Positions 8,248 through 19,287 of a DNA stretch of 64,000 nucleotides are shown in pieces. The notes under the pieces were generated by a model. The model made no database searches, had not been told where the DNA came from, and saw only the letters and a program-made list of their open reading frames with translations. Made by a program: the position numbers and the translations under genes. The stretch is from the NCBI GenBank assembly GCA_016707485.1, contig JADJHN010000001.1:310001-374000 (forward strand), in the 5' to 3' direction. This DNA is from Lysobacterales bacterium (GTDB taxonomy: Bacteria; Pseudomonadota; Gammaproteobacteria; Xanthomonadales; Rhodanobacteraceae). Every line of letters starts with the position of its first letter. Position 1 is the stretch's first letter.

Positions 8248-10260
8248 ATGAATCCGATTCCACGCCACTGCCTGATTCCCGTCCTCAGCCTCGCCTTGCT
8301 GGCATGTTCGGCCAATCCGCCGAAAGCGCCAGCCGTCGCAGACGGAACGCGGGCGACCCTGGCCATCCTGGAAACCACCGATATCCACTCGAATGTCCTC
8401 AGTTATGACTACTACAAGCTCGCCGAGGACACGTCGCTGGGATTCGAGCGCATGGCAACCCTGATTGCCGAGGCGCGCAGGCAATATCCAGACTCGCTGC
8501 TGTTCGATGCCGGCGACACCATCCAGGGCACGGCGCTGGCAGATTGGCAGGCGCGCGGCAAGGAGCTGGCCTGCGACCAGGAACTGGCCATGTACAAGGC
8601 CATGGATGTGCTTGGCTACGACGGCGGCACCATCGGCAACCACGAGTTCAATTACGGCCTGCCCTTCCTCAGCCAGGTAACGGACCAGCCGATGGCGATC
8701 GATGGCGTTGCCAAGCGCCGTTGCAAGGGACCGGATTTCCCGCTGGTGCTGGCCAACGTGTTCAATGCCGCGGATGGACTGCCGTTGTACCCGCCGACAG
8801 CCCTGCTCGAGCGCACGCTGACGGCGCTTGATCCGACCGGCCAGCGCATCAAGGTGCCGATCCGCATCGGCATCATCGGCTTCACGCCGCCGCCGATCCT
8901 GCTCTGGGATCACAACAATCTCGACGGCAAGGTGACCACAATGGGCGTGGTCGAAGCCTCCCGCCGTTATGCACCGGCGCTGCGCACCGCCGGTGCCGAT
9001 ATCATCGTGGCCATGTCGCACGGCGGCATCGATACGCGCCCCTACACCGAGAACATGGAAAACGCCGGCTGGCACCTGGCGCGCGAGCCCGATATCGACG
9101 TGCTGCTGCTCGGCCACTCGCATCAGGCTTTCCCTGATCCCGGCAATGCGAAGTCACGCTACAACGACCTGCCGGAAGTCGACAACACGCGCGGTTTCAT
9201 CCACGGCAAGCCGGCGGTGATGGGCAACATGTGGGGCAAGAGTCTCGGCCTGGTCGAACTCGGGCTGGTGCGCAGCGACGGTCAATGGCGGATAGATGCC
9301 GAGCGCAGCCATGCCGAGGTCAGGAACATCCGTGACAAGGATGGAACCACGGTCGCGGCGGATCCGGCCATCGCCGCTGCGGTCAAGGCCGAGCACGAAG
9401 CCACCATTGCCTATGTCTCGGCAGCGATCGGCGCCAGCGATTTCCCGATGACCACGTACTTCACCGCCATTGGCGATGTCAGCGCGATCCAGCCGCTGAA
9501 CACCGCGCAGCGCGCCTACGTGCAACGCTACATCGCCGAAAACATGCCCGAGCTGAAGGATATCCCGGTGCTTTCGGCAGCGGCGCCGTTCAAGGCCGGT
9601 TTCGGGGGTGCCACCGATTTCACCGATATTGCCGCCGGCCCGCTGGCCATCCGCAACGCCGCCGATCTTTACCTGTATCCGAACACGCTGTCGGCAGTGA
9701 AACTCAACGGCATCGAGCTGAAGGCCTGGCTGGAAAAATCCGCAGCCTATTTCAACCGCATCGACCCGCAACAATCCGACGCCCAGGAACTGGTCAACCG
9801 CAAGACGCCAAGCTACAACTTCGATGTCATCCAGGGCGGCATCCGTTATGCCATCGATCTCGGCAAGCCGGTCGGCGAGCGCATTGTCGACTTGCGCCAC
9901 GACGGCCAATTGATCCAACCCCAACAGGTCTTCATCGTGGCCACCAACAACTATCGTGCCAGTGGCGGCGGCGATTTTCCGGGCACCGGCAGCGCGCATG
10001 TGCTCTTCAACTCACCCGACATGAACCGCCAGATCCTGATCGACTGGGTCCGCCAGCAGCACAGGCTGCGCCTGGAAGCAGATGCCAGCGACCACCCCTG
10101 GCGCTTCGTGCCGCTGCGCACCCGTGGGCCGATCGTGTTCCGCTCCGCCAGCGGCAAGCTCGACCTGGCCCGCGCGACGGGCATCACGGGTGTCCTTGAA
10201 ACCCGTGTTGATGGCGATGGCATGTCAACGTATACAATCGATATTTCGAAATCCCGCTGA
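8248..10260 (+). CDS. cpdB: 2',3'-cyclic-nucleotide 2'-phosphodiesterase/3'-nucleotidase lipoprotein (CpdB-type)
   Basis: A 670-residue secreted 5'-nucleotidase-family enzyme. The N-terminus is a lipoprotein signal with Cys20 in LALLACS, so it is probably membrane-anchored in the periplasm, whereas E. coli CpdB is soluble. The metallophosphatase motifs are ordered as expected: TTDIHSN (about 44-49), DAGDTIQGT, GNHEFNYG, AMSHGGID and GHSHQAF. The C-terminal nucleotidase domain contains the substrate-ring segment YNFDVIQGGIRY. The ATG at 8248 starts the signal peptide; the frame is open further upstream. It probably salvages extracellular nucleotides. Confidence 0.93.
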   Translation: MNPIPRHCLIPVLSLALLACSANPPKAPAVADGTRATLAILETTDIHSNVLSYDYYKLAEDTSLGFERMATLIAEARRQYPDSLLFDAGDTIQGTALADWQARGKELACDQELAMYKAMDVLGYDGGTIGNHEFNYGLPFLSQVTDQPMAIDGVAKRRCKGPDFPLVLANVFNAADGLPLYPPTALLERTLTALDPTGQRIKVPIRIGIIGFTPPPILLWDHNNLDGKVTTMGVVEASRRYAPALRTAGADIIVAMSHGGIDTRPYTENMENAGWHLAREPDIDVLLLGHSHQAFPDPGNAKSRYNDLPEVDNTRGFIHGKPAVMGNMWGKSLGLVELGLVRSDGQWRIDAERSHAEVRNIRDKDGTTVAADPAIAAAVKAEHEATIAYVSAAIGASDFPMTTYFTAIGDVSAIQPLNTAQRAYVQRYIAENMPELKDIPVLSAAAPFKAGFGGATDFTDIAAGPLAIRNAADLYLYPNTLSAVKLNGIELKAWLEKSAAYFNRIDPQQSDAQELVNRKTPSYNFDVIQGGIRYAIDLGKPVGERIVDLRHDGQLIQPQQVFIVATNNYRASGGGDFPGTGSAHVLFNSPDMNRQILIDWVRQQHRLRLEADASDHPWRFVPLRTRGPIVFRSASGKLDLARATGITGVLETRVDGDGMSTYTIDISKSR

Positions 10261-10293
10261 GCTTGCCGGCTGCCTTCGTCGACGCGAGAACCC

Positions 10294-11850
10294 ATGCAAA
10301 AGCGCGCTTCGATCGATCCTTCGCATCGCCACCTGGCGCGCCGCGTGCTTGCATTGAGCCTGTTGGCGGGGCTCGTCGATCCGTATGCGGCGGCAAATTC
10401 CCTGCCAGCCGATATTCCCCTGCAATGGCCGCTGGCACACGAGCGCGCGGCACAAACCACGCCCTTGCGCGCGCGTCTCGATGCCCTGCGCATTTCGCGG
10501 CCGGCGCCCGCCGGCAGCCAGCCGCGCGTGCTCACGGTAAGCAATTGCGCGGATGATGATTCCAGCGGCAGCCTGCGCAACGCGGTTGAACTCGCCCTCA
10601 GCGGCGACACCATCGATCTGTCGCAACTGGTCTGCAGCACGATCAGCCTGAGCCAGGGCGCGCTCAAGGTGGAACTCGACGACCTGACCCTGCTCGGCCC
10701 CGGTGCCGATCAGCTTACCCTTGATGCCGGTGGCCGCGACCGCATCCTGCTGCACCCGGGTTCGGGCACCCTGACCATTTCCGGCCTGACCCTGGCCAAT
10801 GGCCGTTTCGACGCGGTCGACAACGATATCGGCTTCGGCGGCTGCGTCGCCAGTGGCGCCATGCTGGTCCTGCGCGACAGCGTGGTCCGCGATTGCCTTG
10901 CCGTCGGCGTCGGTTCGTATGGCGGCGCCGTGCTCTCCGGTCACCTGACCATGAGAAACAGCACGATCTCGGGCAGCAGCGCCTTTGGCGATCATCCGAC
11001 CAATGGCACGGCAGCCTATGGCGGTGGCGCGTTTGCGTATGGCGTCAACATCCTCGACAGCACGATCAGCGGCAACTCGGCGATTGGCACCGACAACGCG
11101 CCGCTGTCGCATTGGGAAATCGGTGGTGGCCTGTTCATCGCGCGCAATGGCGGCAGCATCGAACGCTCGACCATCAGCGACAATTTCGCCATCCGCTTTG
11201 CCGGAGGCCTCACCCAGGAAGGAAATCTCGAACTGCGCAACTCGACGGTCAGCGGCAACGTGACGGCGCAGGACGACGGTGGCGGCCTGCGCGTGCGCCA
11301 GGTCACATCCATTCGCGTGATCAACTCGACCATTGCCGGCAACCATGCCGGCTCGCACGGCGGCGGCATCTCATTCATCGACAATGCCTTGCCGTCGACC
11401 CTGGTCAGCAGCCTGGTCTCGGACAACAGCTCGGCAAGCGGTGCGGATGATGTCTACAGCAGCATGTCTCTGCAGGTTTCCGGATCCAACAACCTGGTCA
11501 TGCAGGCTGGCGGCAACGTGCAATTGCCCGCGGACACGCTCACTGCCGATCCGCTGCTGCTGCCACTGGCCGACAACGGTGGCGCAACACTCACCCGCGC
11601 CCTGCCCCTCGACAGCCCGGCAATCGACCAGGGCGAAAACCCCGATGTCCGCGCCACCGACCAGCGCGGTGCCGGTTACCCGCGGGAATACAACGGACGT
11701 GCCGACATAGGCGCGTACGAGTACCAGGGCAACAACGCACGCGCCCTGCCGCTGGATGCATGGAGCCAGGTGGCAACCTGGGTCCTCGCCGGACTCCTCG
11801 CCCTGACCGCGGGCCTGCGCCGACAAACACAGCGCGCTGTCCGCGATTGA
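10294..11850 (+). CDS. Secreted right-handed beta-helix protein with choice-of-anchor Q end and CTERM-like tail
   Basis: A 518-residue exported protein. A signal peptide (about residues 1-35) is followed by a CSLREA-like opening (TVSNCADDDSSGSLRNAV), then parallel beta-helix turns rich in NSTISGNSA-type repeats, and a choice-of-anchor Q segment (SPAIDQG, DIGAYEYQG). The C-terminus has the tripartite sorting pattern: LPLDAW, a hydrophobic helix, then GLRRQTQR. This resembles IPTL-CTERM tails. It begins 33 bp after cpdB on the same strand. Such proteins are typically cell-surface or matrix proteins; the ligand is unknown. Confidence 0.8.
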   Translation: MQKRASIDPSHRHLARRVLALSLLAGLVDPYAAANSLPADIPLQWPLAHERAAQTTPLRARLDALRISRPAPAGSQPRVLTVSNCADDDSSGSLRNAVELALSGDTIDLSQLVCSTISLSQGALKVELDDLTLLGPGADQLTLDAGGRDRILLHPGSGTLTISGLTLANGRFDAVDNDIGFGGCVASGAMLVLRDSVVRDCLAVGVGSYGGAVLSGHLTMRNSTISGSSAFGDHPTNGTAAYGGGAFAYGVNILDSTISGNSAIGTDNAPLSHWEIGGGLFIARNGGSIERSTISDNFAIRFAGGLTQEGNLELRNSTVSGNVTAQDDGGGLRVRQVTSIRVINSTIAGNHAGSHGGGISFIDNALPSTLVSSLVSDNSSASGADDVYSSMSLQVSGSNNLVMQAGGNVQLPADTLTADPLLLPLADNGGATLTRALPLDSPAIDQGENPDVRATDQRGAGYPREYNGRADIGAYEYQGNNARALPLDAWSQVATWVLAGLLALTAGLRRQTQRAVRD

Positions 11851-11955
11851 ATTACGGCCAGGCTTGCCCATCCCGCGCTCGCTGGGCCTTGTCGCGCCGC
11901 GACGGGATCAATCTCTCCGCCTCGGGCCGACTCGGCGCGTCCAGCGCAGGAATGA

Positions 11956-12411
11956 TCACTTGACGGTGACGGTGATCTTTTCAGAGACGATGGGTGGATC
12001 GAACTGCATGTGCAGCGCATCGGCCAGATCCAGCTGCAAGGTATGCTTGCCTGGGGCGAGTTTGATGGTCGTCTCGGTCTGCCCGCCACCGAAATGCACA
12101 TGGTGTTCATCGGCAGGAATCGGCTTGTCCAGCGCCGGCAGGTCTTCGACATCGATCAACAGATGGTGATGACCGGTGCCCTTGGCCATGTTGCCGGCCG
12201 GGGATACCCCCATGCCGCGCAAGCCGAAGCGCACGGTGAGCTCGGACGAGACCGTTTCGCCGTCCTTCGGCGAAATGAAATAAAGCTCGACACCAGCCGG
12301 CGCGGCCGTGCGCGGTGGACTCATCGGCTTGGCCTCGTCGGCCGCAAGTGGAAGCATGTACAGGCCGGCAGCAAGCGCGAACGCGGACAGAAGCAGTGGG
12401 CGATGAAGCAT
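11956..12411 (-). CDS. DUF4399 periplasmic protein
   Basis: A 151-residue exported protein with a signal peptide of about 25 residues (cleavage near PLAADEA). The body matches the DUF4399 pattern: VELYFISPKDGETVSSELTVRFGLRGMGVSPAG, then HHHLLIDVEDLP and HVHFGGGQTET. The His clusters suggest metal binding, but no activity is established for the family. The ATG at 12411 is preceded by a good ribosome site (AGGAG, 7 bp upstream), so the longer upstream frame was rejected. Confidence 0.82.
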   Translation of the reverse strand: MLHRPLLLSAFALAAGLYMLPLAADEAKPMSPPRTAAPAGVELYFISPKDGETVSSELTVRFGLRGMGVSPAGNMAKGTGHHHLLIDVEDLPALDKPIPADEHHVHFGGGQTETTIKLAPGKHTLQLDLADALHMQFDPPIVSEKITVTVK

Positions 12412-12579
12412 TGGATTTCTCCTGCAGTGTCGGGACAACGCTGCATCATGCCATCCACGAGAAGAATGGGTGCGCTGCCTCAAGGCGCACGGCAGGCGGA
12501 AAGCCGACGGAAATCCGCCGCAGGGGCGCTGCCGGGATGACGATATCAAGGCGATTTCACACGCAATGCAGAATAAGTG

Positions 12580-12608
12580 TTGACGATACCGCCCGCACTC
12601 CTTATTCT
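12580..12608 (+). promoter_or_regulatory. Sigma-70 promoter of the tRNA cluster
   Basis: The -35 element TTGACG (12580-12585) is separated by exactly 17 bp from a -10 element TATTCT (12603-12608). The following stretch up to the first tRNA base is a GC-rich discriminator (CTCGCGCC), as seen in stringently controlled stable-RNA promoters. The start site should fall about 5 bases before the tRNA-Ala. Confidence 0.8.
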
Positions 12609-12620
12609 CTCGCGCCTCCC

Positions 12621-12696
<76 letters not shown>

Positions 12697-12730
12697 GATT
12701 CAAAGTTGGTTATCCACGGTTTCTCTATGC

Positions 12731-12806
12731 GTCCCCATCGTCTAGAGGCCCAGGACACCGCCCTTTCACGGCAGTAACAGGGGTTCGAATCCCCTTGGGG
12801 ACGCCA
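12731..12806 (+). tRNA. tRNA-Glu (anticodon TTC)
   Basis: A 76-nt cloverleaf with encoded CCA. The anticodon loop CTTTCAC between CCGCC and GGCAG gives TTC. It follows tRNA-Ala after 34 bp with no promoter evident, so it is probably processed from the same precursor. Confidence 0.97.
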
Positions 12807-12879
12807 GTGACGATCAGGCTCGCGAAATCGCGTCGGATCGGTGAGAATAGCGGATTGCGCAGGATGCGCTGAAAAACGT

Positions 12880-12956
12880 GGAGCGGTAGTTCAGCTGGTT
12901 AGAATGCTGGCCTGTCACGCCGGAGGTCGCGGGTTCGAGTCCCGTCCGCTCCGCCA
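12880..12956 (+). tRNA. tRNA-Asp (anticodon GTC)
   Basis: A 77-nt cloverleaf with encoded CCA. The anticodon loop CTGTCAC between CTGGC and GCCGG gives GTC. It is the last gene of the three-tRNA transcript and is followed after 11 bp by an intrinsic terminator. Confidence 0.97.
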
Positions 12957-12967
12957 CTTTTCACAGG

Positions 12968-12994
12968 AAAACCCGCGTGAATGCGGGTTTTTTT
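12968..12994 (+). terminator. Intrinsic terminator of the tRNA transcript
   Basis: An 8-bp stem (AAACCCGC paired to GCGGGTTT) with a 6-nt loop runs into a T tract (seven Ts in all). It ends the tRNA-Ala-Glu-Asp unit. Confidence 0.9.
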
Positions 12995-13024
12995 GTGGGC
13001 GACGTTTGCCGTCTGTCCTGCAGA

Positions 13025-13519
13025 TCAGGCCAGAGCCTTGCGTGCGGGAAAGGCGCCGGCATCCATCGCCTCGAGGGTTCCCGGCGAATGGCCCTGCTCG
13101 GCCAGGTATTCAAGCCAGCGATTGAGGAACGAGCTCTGCCGCACGCGACGCTCGAAGATCGTGCGCGCCGGCGGCAGTGGGCCGATTGCGCGTTCCAGGC
13201 GCAAATCGGAGTGATAGTGCCGCACCTCGGCCATGCGCGCATCGCGATACATGCGGATATTCGCCGAGGGCACCAGGCCGCCGGTTTCATTGTCGCGCAG
13301 GCAATAAGTCAGGATCAGGTCGACGGTGTAGGGATGGTGTTCAGTGACGTCGAGGAGGACATCGAGACGGTCATCCACCGAGGATAAATAACGCCCGGCG
13401 ACCAGCCGCTGCGGCGCGAACAAGCGCGCCAGTCGATGATAGTTCTCGGCATGCATCCCCATCAGCCACGAGAAGCGGCTGGGCAACGCGGATACACGGT
13501 TGGCGATCAAGGTCGACAT
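13025..13519 (-). CDS. DUF1249 (YqiB-like) protein
   Basis: A 164-residue soluble protein of the DUF1249 family (E. coli YqiB), function unknown. Recognisable stretches are FSWLMGMHAENYHRLARLF, a LDVTEHHPYTVDL core, MYRDARMAEVRHY, and the C-terminal segment LNRWLEYLAEQGHS. The start ATG at 13519 begins MSTLIANRV. It converges on the tRNA cluster. In E. coli the homologue sits in an operon with nudF and cpdA, but no such neighbours occur here. Confidence 0.85.
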   Translation of the reverse strand: MSTLIANRVSALPSRFSWLMGMHAENYHRLARLFAPQRLVAGRYLSSVDDRLDVLLDVTEHHPYTVDLILTYCLRDNETGGLVPSANIRMYRDARMAEVRHYHSDLRLERAIGPLPPARTIFERRVRQSSFLNRWLEYLAEQGHSPGTLEAMDAGAFPARKALA

Positions 13520-13636
13520 GGATCGATCATAGCATCGGGGTGTCCGCCGACCAGTCTGTTGCACGAACGCCTTTCCGGCGTACCATCAGGATCTCGCCTG
13601 CGCTTTCCCGACCGCCTCGGATCGTCCCGCGCACAC

Positions 13637-14452
13637 TCAGAACATGTGTTTCTCGATGCCGAGCTGGGACAGAATCTTGCTCGCGATTTCCTCGATCGAG
13701 GTATTCGTCGTGCTCTGCATGGGAATGCCCTCGCGGCGGTAGAGTTTCTCGGCGATTTCCAGTTCGCGCCGGCATTGCGCCAGCGTGGCGTATGCGCTGC
13801 CCGGACGTCGCGCCTCGCGCACCTGGGCAAGACGCTCGGCGTCGATGCTCAGGGCATACAACCGCGACTTGTACGGCTTCAATCGCGCCGGCAGCTCGAA
13901 GCGCTGCAGATCCTCCTCGGTCAAGGGATAGTTGGCCGCCTTCACGCCATAGTGCAAGGCCATGTACAAGCAGGTCGGCGTCTTGCCGACTCGCGACACG
14001 CCAACCAGGATCACTTCGGAATCGTCATAGCGCACATCGATGCCATCGTCGTGCGACAGCGCGTAATTGGTCGCGTTGATTCGCGCCTCGTACTCGGCGA
14101 AGTTGGTCAGCCCATGCGCCTTGCCGACATGCGAACTGCGCTGCAGGCCAAGCTCCTCTTCCAGCGGGGCAATGAACGGCGCAAAGACATCGAGCATGAG
14201 GCCGCCGCCGGTAGCCACCGTGTTGCTCAGCGACTCATCCATGATCGTGTTGACCACGATCGGTCGCATGCCGGTCTTCATGTGCGAGGTCCTGATGCGC
14301 AATGCGGCATGTTCGGCCTTGGCTTCGGTATCCACAAACGGCAGCCGGAATGTCTCGAAATCAACCCCCTCGAACTGGGTCAATACGCTGTGGCCGATGG
14401 TCTCGGCCGTGATTCCGGTACCGTCGGAAACGAAGAAAACAGTGCGGCGCAT
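13637..14452 (-). CDS. ppsR: PEP synthase regulatory protein (PpsR)
   Basis: A 271-residue DUF299 bifunctional ADP-dependent kinase / phosphate-dependent phosphorylase, which switches PEP synthase off and on by modifying a Thr next to the catalytic His. The N-terminus RRTVFFVSDGTGITAETIGHS and the P-loop GVSRVGKTPTCLYMA (about 150-165) are diagnostic. It is divergent from the membrane gene at 14621 and from ppsA at 16073, its expected target. The reading frame continues far upstream antisense to ppsA, which is an artefact; the ATG at 14452 is right. Confidence 0.95.
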   Translation of the reverse strand: MRRTVFFVSDGTGITAETIGHSVLTQFEGVDFETFRLPFVDTEAKAEHAALRIRTSHMKTGMRPIVVNTIMDESLSNTVATGGGLMLDVFAPFIAPLEEELGLQRSSHVGKAHGLTNFAEYEARINATNYALSHDDGIDVRYDDSEVILVGVSRVGKTPTCLYMALHYGVKAANYPLTEEDLQRFELPARLKPYKSRLYALSIDAERLAQVREARRPGSAYATLAQCRRELEIAEKLYRREGIPMQSTTNTSIEEIASKILSQLGIEKHMF

Positions 14453-14620
14453 GCGCGTTCCAGCTACTTGCAGGGAGGCCAGTCTATGCAATCGCGGGCA
14501 ATGCGGCCAACGTGAGCCGCGCTCGCGGCGGCTTCCGGCTCGAGGCGCAAGAAGGCCACCCTTCCGCAAGACCAACGCGATGTCGCCGGTGCTACCATCG
14601 CCCGCCCCACGCGCACCGCA

Positions 14621-15931
14621 ATGACGAGAATGAGCGACAACGAACACCCGCCCGGCTCGTTGCTGGCCAAGGACACTACGCCGACCTGGGAAATGGAGTT
14701 GCTGATTTCCGGGGTCACCGTTTTTGCCTTGCTGCAACTTGCAGGCTTGCTGGATCAAGCCTATCTCGCCCTGCGTCCGAAGCTCGATGTGGATTGGGAT
14801 TCCTTGACTCGGCTGCTGTTTGCCTACAGCAAGATGAGCGTGTTGACCCTGGCGGTTGCTTTCGTGCTGCATTTGATTCTGCGTGCGCACTGGATCGCCC
14901 TGGTCGGCATGAATTCGATCTACCCCGACGGCGTGCGCTGGGATCGCCTGAAGATCGGCGCGATCAAGCAGCGCCTGATCGAACAACGCGGCATCACCCT
15001 CGTCAATCGAATCGAAGCCGCCGACAATCGTTCCAGCATTGTTTTCGCCCTTGGCGTCACCTTCGCGCTGACTCTGGCTTGCCTGGCACTGCTGGTTTCC
15101 CTGGGATTCGCGATTTCCGCGCTGCTGGTGCGTTTGCTGGACTGGCCCTGGTTGATGCCCAATGGCACTTTTGCTGTCGTGGCCCTGGTAGCCCTGCCTT
15201 ATGCCCTTGCCCATCTGCTGGATCGCGGTTTCGGCAAGCGCTTGGGGGCGGATGGCCGGACGGCTCGGGCCATCGCTTGGATCTATCGCGCGTATGCGCG
15301 GGTGGGCTACGGCAGCGACAACAATTCCACCCTGACACTGCTGCAAAGCCACGTCGGCGAGCGCAAGGTTTTCGCCCTCACGCTGGTGTCGATCCTGTTC
15401 ATCGCCGCGATTGTCATGGGCCAACTGGCCTTGCAGCAAGGCAGGTTCTCGATAGGTGATTATGCGAACTGGCCGGACGCCGAACTCGGCGCTGTCGACT
15501 CGGTGATCGACCAGCATTATCGCGACCAGGCTGGGCAGACCGATGCCCTGCTGCCAAGCATCGACAGCATGTTTCCGCGTGGCGATTACCTGAGCCTGAT
15601 CGTGCCATTCAATCCCAGGCGGCATCCCGCCCTGCTCGCCGAGACCTGCCCGGGCATCTGGCAGGCGGCCGACACCTTCTCGCAACGGCAACCCTTGCTC
15701 GAATGCATGGCGCAATTGCAGCAACTCACCGTGGATGGACAGGCGCAGCAGATGCTGACGCCGCGTTTCTATTCCGATCCGCGCACAGCGCAACAAGGCA
15801 TGTTGATGGTTGTTCCGATCAGGAATCTGGGCGCCGGCGAGCATGTCCTCGGTCTCAAGCGGCCACTGGCAGCCAATGGCGATAAAAGCGACCCGGGCCG
15901 CGCTCGCTACCAGATCGCGTTCTGGAAGTAG
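14621..15931 (+). CDS. Unknown multi-pass membrane protein
   Basis: A 436-residue protein that I do not recognise. About five hydrophobic helices are seen: near residues 25-45, 70-95, 150-180, 185-205 and 265-285. A soluble, presumably periplasmic, C-terminal domain of about 140 residues follows, containing two Cys (ETCPGIW, LLECMAQ). The start may be the ATG at 14621 or the one at 14630 (MSDNEHPPG); no strong ribosome site is visible. It lies between divergent ppsR and ppsA; no link to PEP metabolism can be shown. Confidence 0.7.
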   Translation: MTRMSDNEHPPGSLLAKDTTPTWEMELLISGVTVFALLQLAGLLDQAYLALRPKLDVDWDSLTRLLFAYSKMSVLTLAVAFVLHLILRAHWIALVGMNSIYPDGVRWDRLKIGAIKQRLIEQRGITLVNRIEAADNRSSIVFALGVTFALTLACLALLVSLGFAISALLVRLLDWPWLMPNGTFAVVALVALPYALAHLLDRGFGKRLGADGRTARAIAWIYRAYARVGYGSDNNSTLTLLQSHVGERKVFALTLVSILFIAAIVMGQLALQQGRFSIGDYANWPDAELGAVDSVIDQHYRDQAGQTDALLPSIDSMFPRGDYLSLIVPFNPRRHPALLAETCPGIWQAADTFSQRQPLLECMAQLQQLTVDGQAQQMLTPRFYSDPRTAQQGMLMVVPIRNLGAGEHVLGLKRPLAANGDKSDPGRARYQIAFWK

Positions 15932-16072
15932 ATTCCGGTCGCGCGCCAACACGGCATCGGTGAAATACCCTTCACGGGTTCCCCTTGCTGGACCGACCGG
16001 GGCGGCCCGGAGTGTCGCCCACCAGACAACCCCGGTAGAATGATGCACTGCATTATTTTCCGGAGATGAGTC

Positions 16073-18445
<2,373 letters not shown>

Positions 18446-18616
18446 TACAGAGCATCTGCTTGCGCATCAGGGAATGATTCACGACCAGGATCGAGAAAAG
18501 TCGCCTCGCCTGCCCCGGTCTGATCCGGGGTTTTTGAGCGTGGGTCGAACGCAACTTAATTGGATCGTCCAAGAATCTGCGCCACAATGACGGGAACGGA
18601 TCCTTAGGCCCTCGCC

Positions 18617-18811
18617 ATGTTGCTGACCGCCGTATTGCTACCTGCACCGGAAGGTGGATTCACCGCACTGAACCCCGAAACGGGTTCAACGTCTCAAGGT
18701 GAAACCGTGGAAGAAGCCTTGGCCAATCTGCGAGAGGCAACCGAACTCTTTCTCGAAGAATTTCCCATTGCCGCCCCCGGGCAGCCACTCGTCACCGACA
18801 AGTCGCTCTGA
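18617..18811 (+). CDS. hicB: HicB-family antitoxin
   Basis: A 64-residue protein with the partial RNase-H fold typical of short HicB antitoxins: LTAVLLPAPEGGFTALNPETG, then the conserved SQGETVEEALANLREATELFLEE helix. No separate DNA-binding domain is present. Its TGA overlaps a CTG that would be the start of hicA, so the two were once a translationally coupled pair in the order hicB-hicA. The toxin is broken (next entry), leaving an orphan antitoxin. Confidence 0.85.
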   Translation: MLLTAVLLPAPEGGFTALNPETGSTSQGETVEEALANLREATELFLEEFPIAAPGQPLVTDKSL

Positions 18812-19008
18812 ATCGCCTGCCGCTGTCCGAGCTCGGGCGCCTGGCGGGCTGCGCATCGACCTAGTCGACGGCGGCGCGCAATCTCCGACGCGGATCGGCG
18901 GGCTGCGTGGTTCCAAATCATCACGAGTTGAAGGTTGGCACGTTAGCGAGCGTGCTCAAGCAGGCTGGCGTTTCCGCTGACGCATTTATCGAGGCACTTC
19001 GCCAATAA
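18808..19008 (+). pseudogene. hicA: Decayed hicA toxin remnant
   Basis: Read from CTG at 18808, overlapping the hicB stop, the frame gives LNRLPLSELGRLAGCAST, then a TAG at 18862, and in the same frame later VVPNHHELKVGTLASVLKQ and AGVSADAFIEALRQ before TAA at 19006-19008. The ends match HicA (N-terminal RLP.LS, C-terminal VVPNH.ELK.GTL..ILK.AG), but the central double-stranded-RNA-binding part with the GSH catalytic motif is absent or scrambled. The start codon is not ATG and there is an internal stop, so no active toxin is expected. Confidence 0.7.
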
Positions 19009-19121
19009 ACACAGTTGATGAATTCGCAATGCATTCACTTGCGTGGGTTCTCAGGGCGCAGACGGCGAATTCAAAATTCAAGACCTGGCCCGCCTTCCGC
19101 CGACCTCGCAGGGGGAAACCG

Positions 19122-19195
19122 GATCGAAGGGGTCATTGATATTTGATGGAACAAGTTTAGAACTTAAAAATCAATGACTCTGACCCCTTCGATCG
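19122..19195. repeat. Imperfect inverted repeat resembling a RAYT-associated or MITE-like element
   Basis: The left arm (ATCGAAGGGGTCATTGAT, about 19123-19140) pairs with the right arm at about 19170-19195. The right arm has the longer form GGGGTCAGAGTCATTGAT on the minus strand, so the left arm lacks six bases. The AT-rich centre of about 30 bp has no gene. Sequences of the form GGGGTCAGAGTCATTGA are, as I recall, often met beside Y1 (REP-associated) transposases in proteobacteria; no transposase is encoded here. Confidence 0.5.
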
Positions 19196-19287
19196 AAAAG
19201 GGCGTCAGGTGCGATGGGAAACAAAGCTGCTCCCCTTCGTTCGCTTGATCGACGCTGGCTCACCGATGCCGCCGCAACGGCCTTCCT

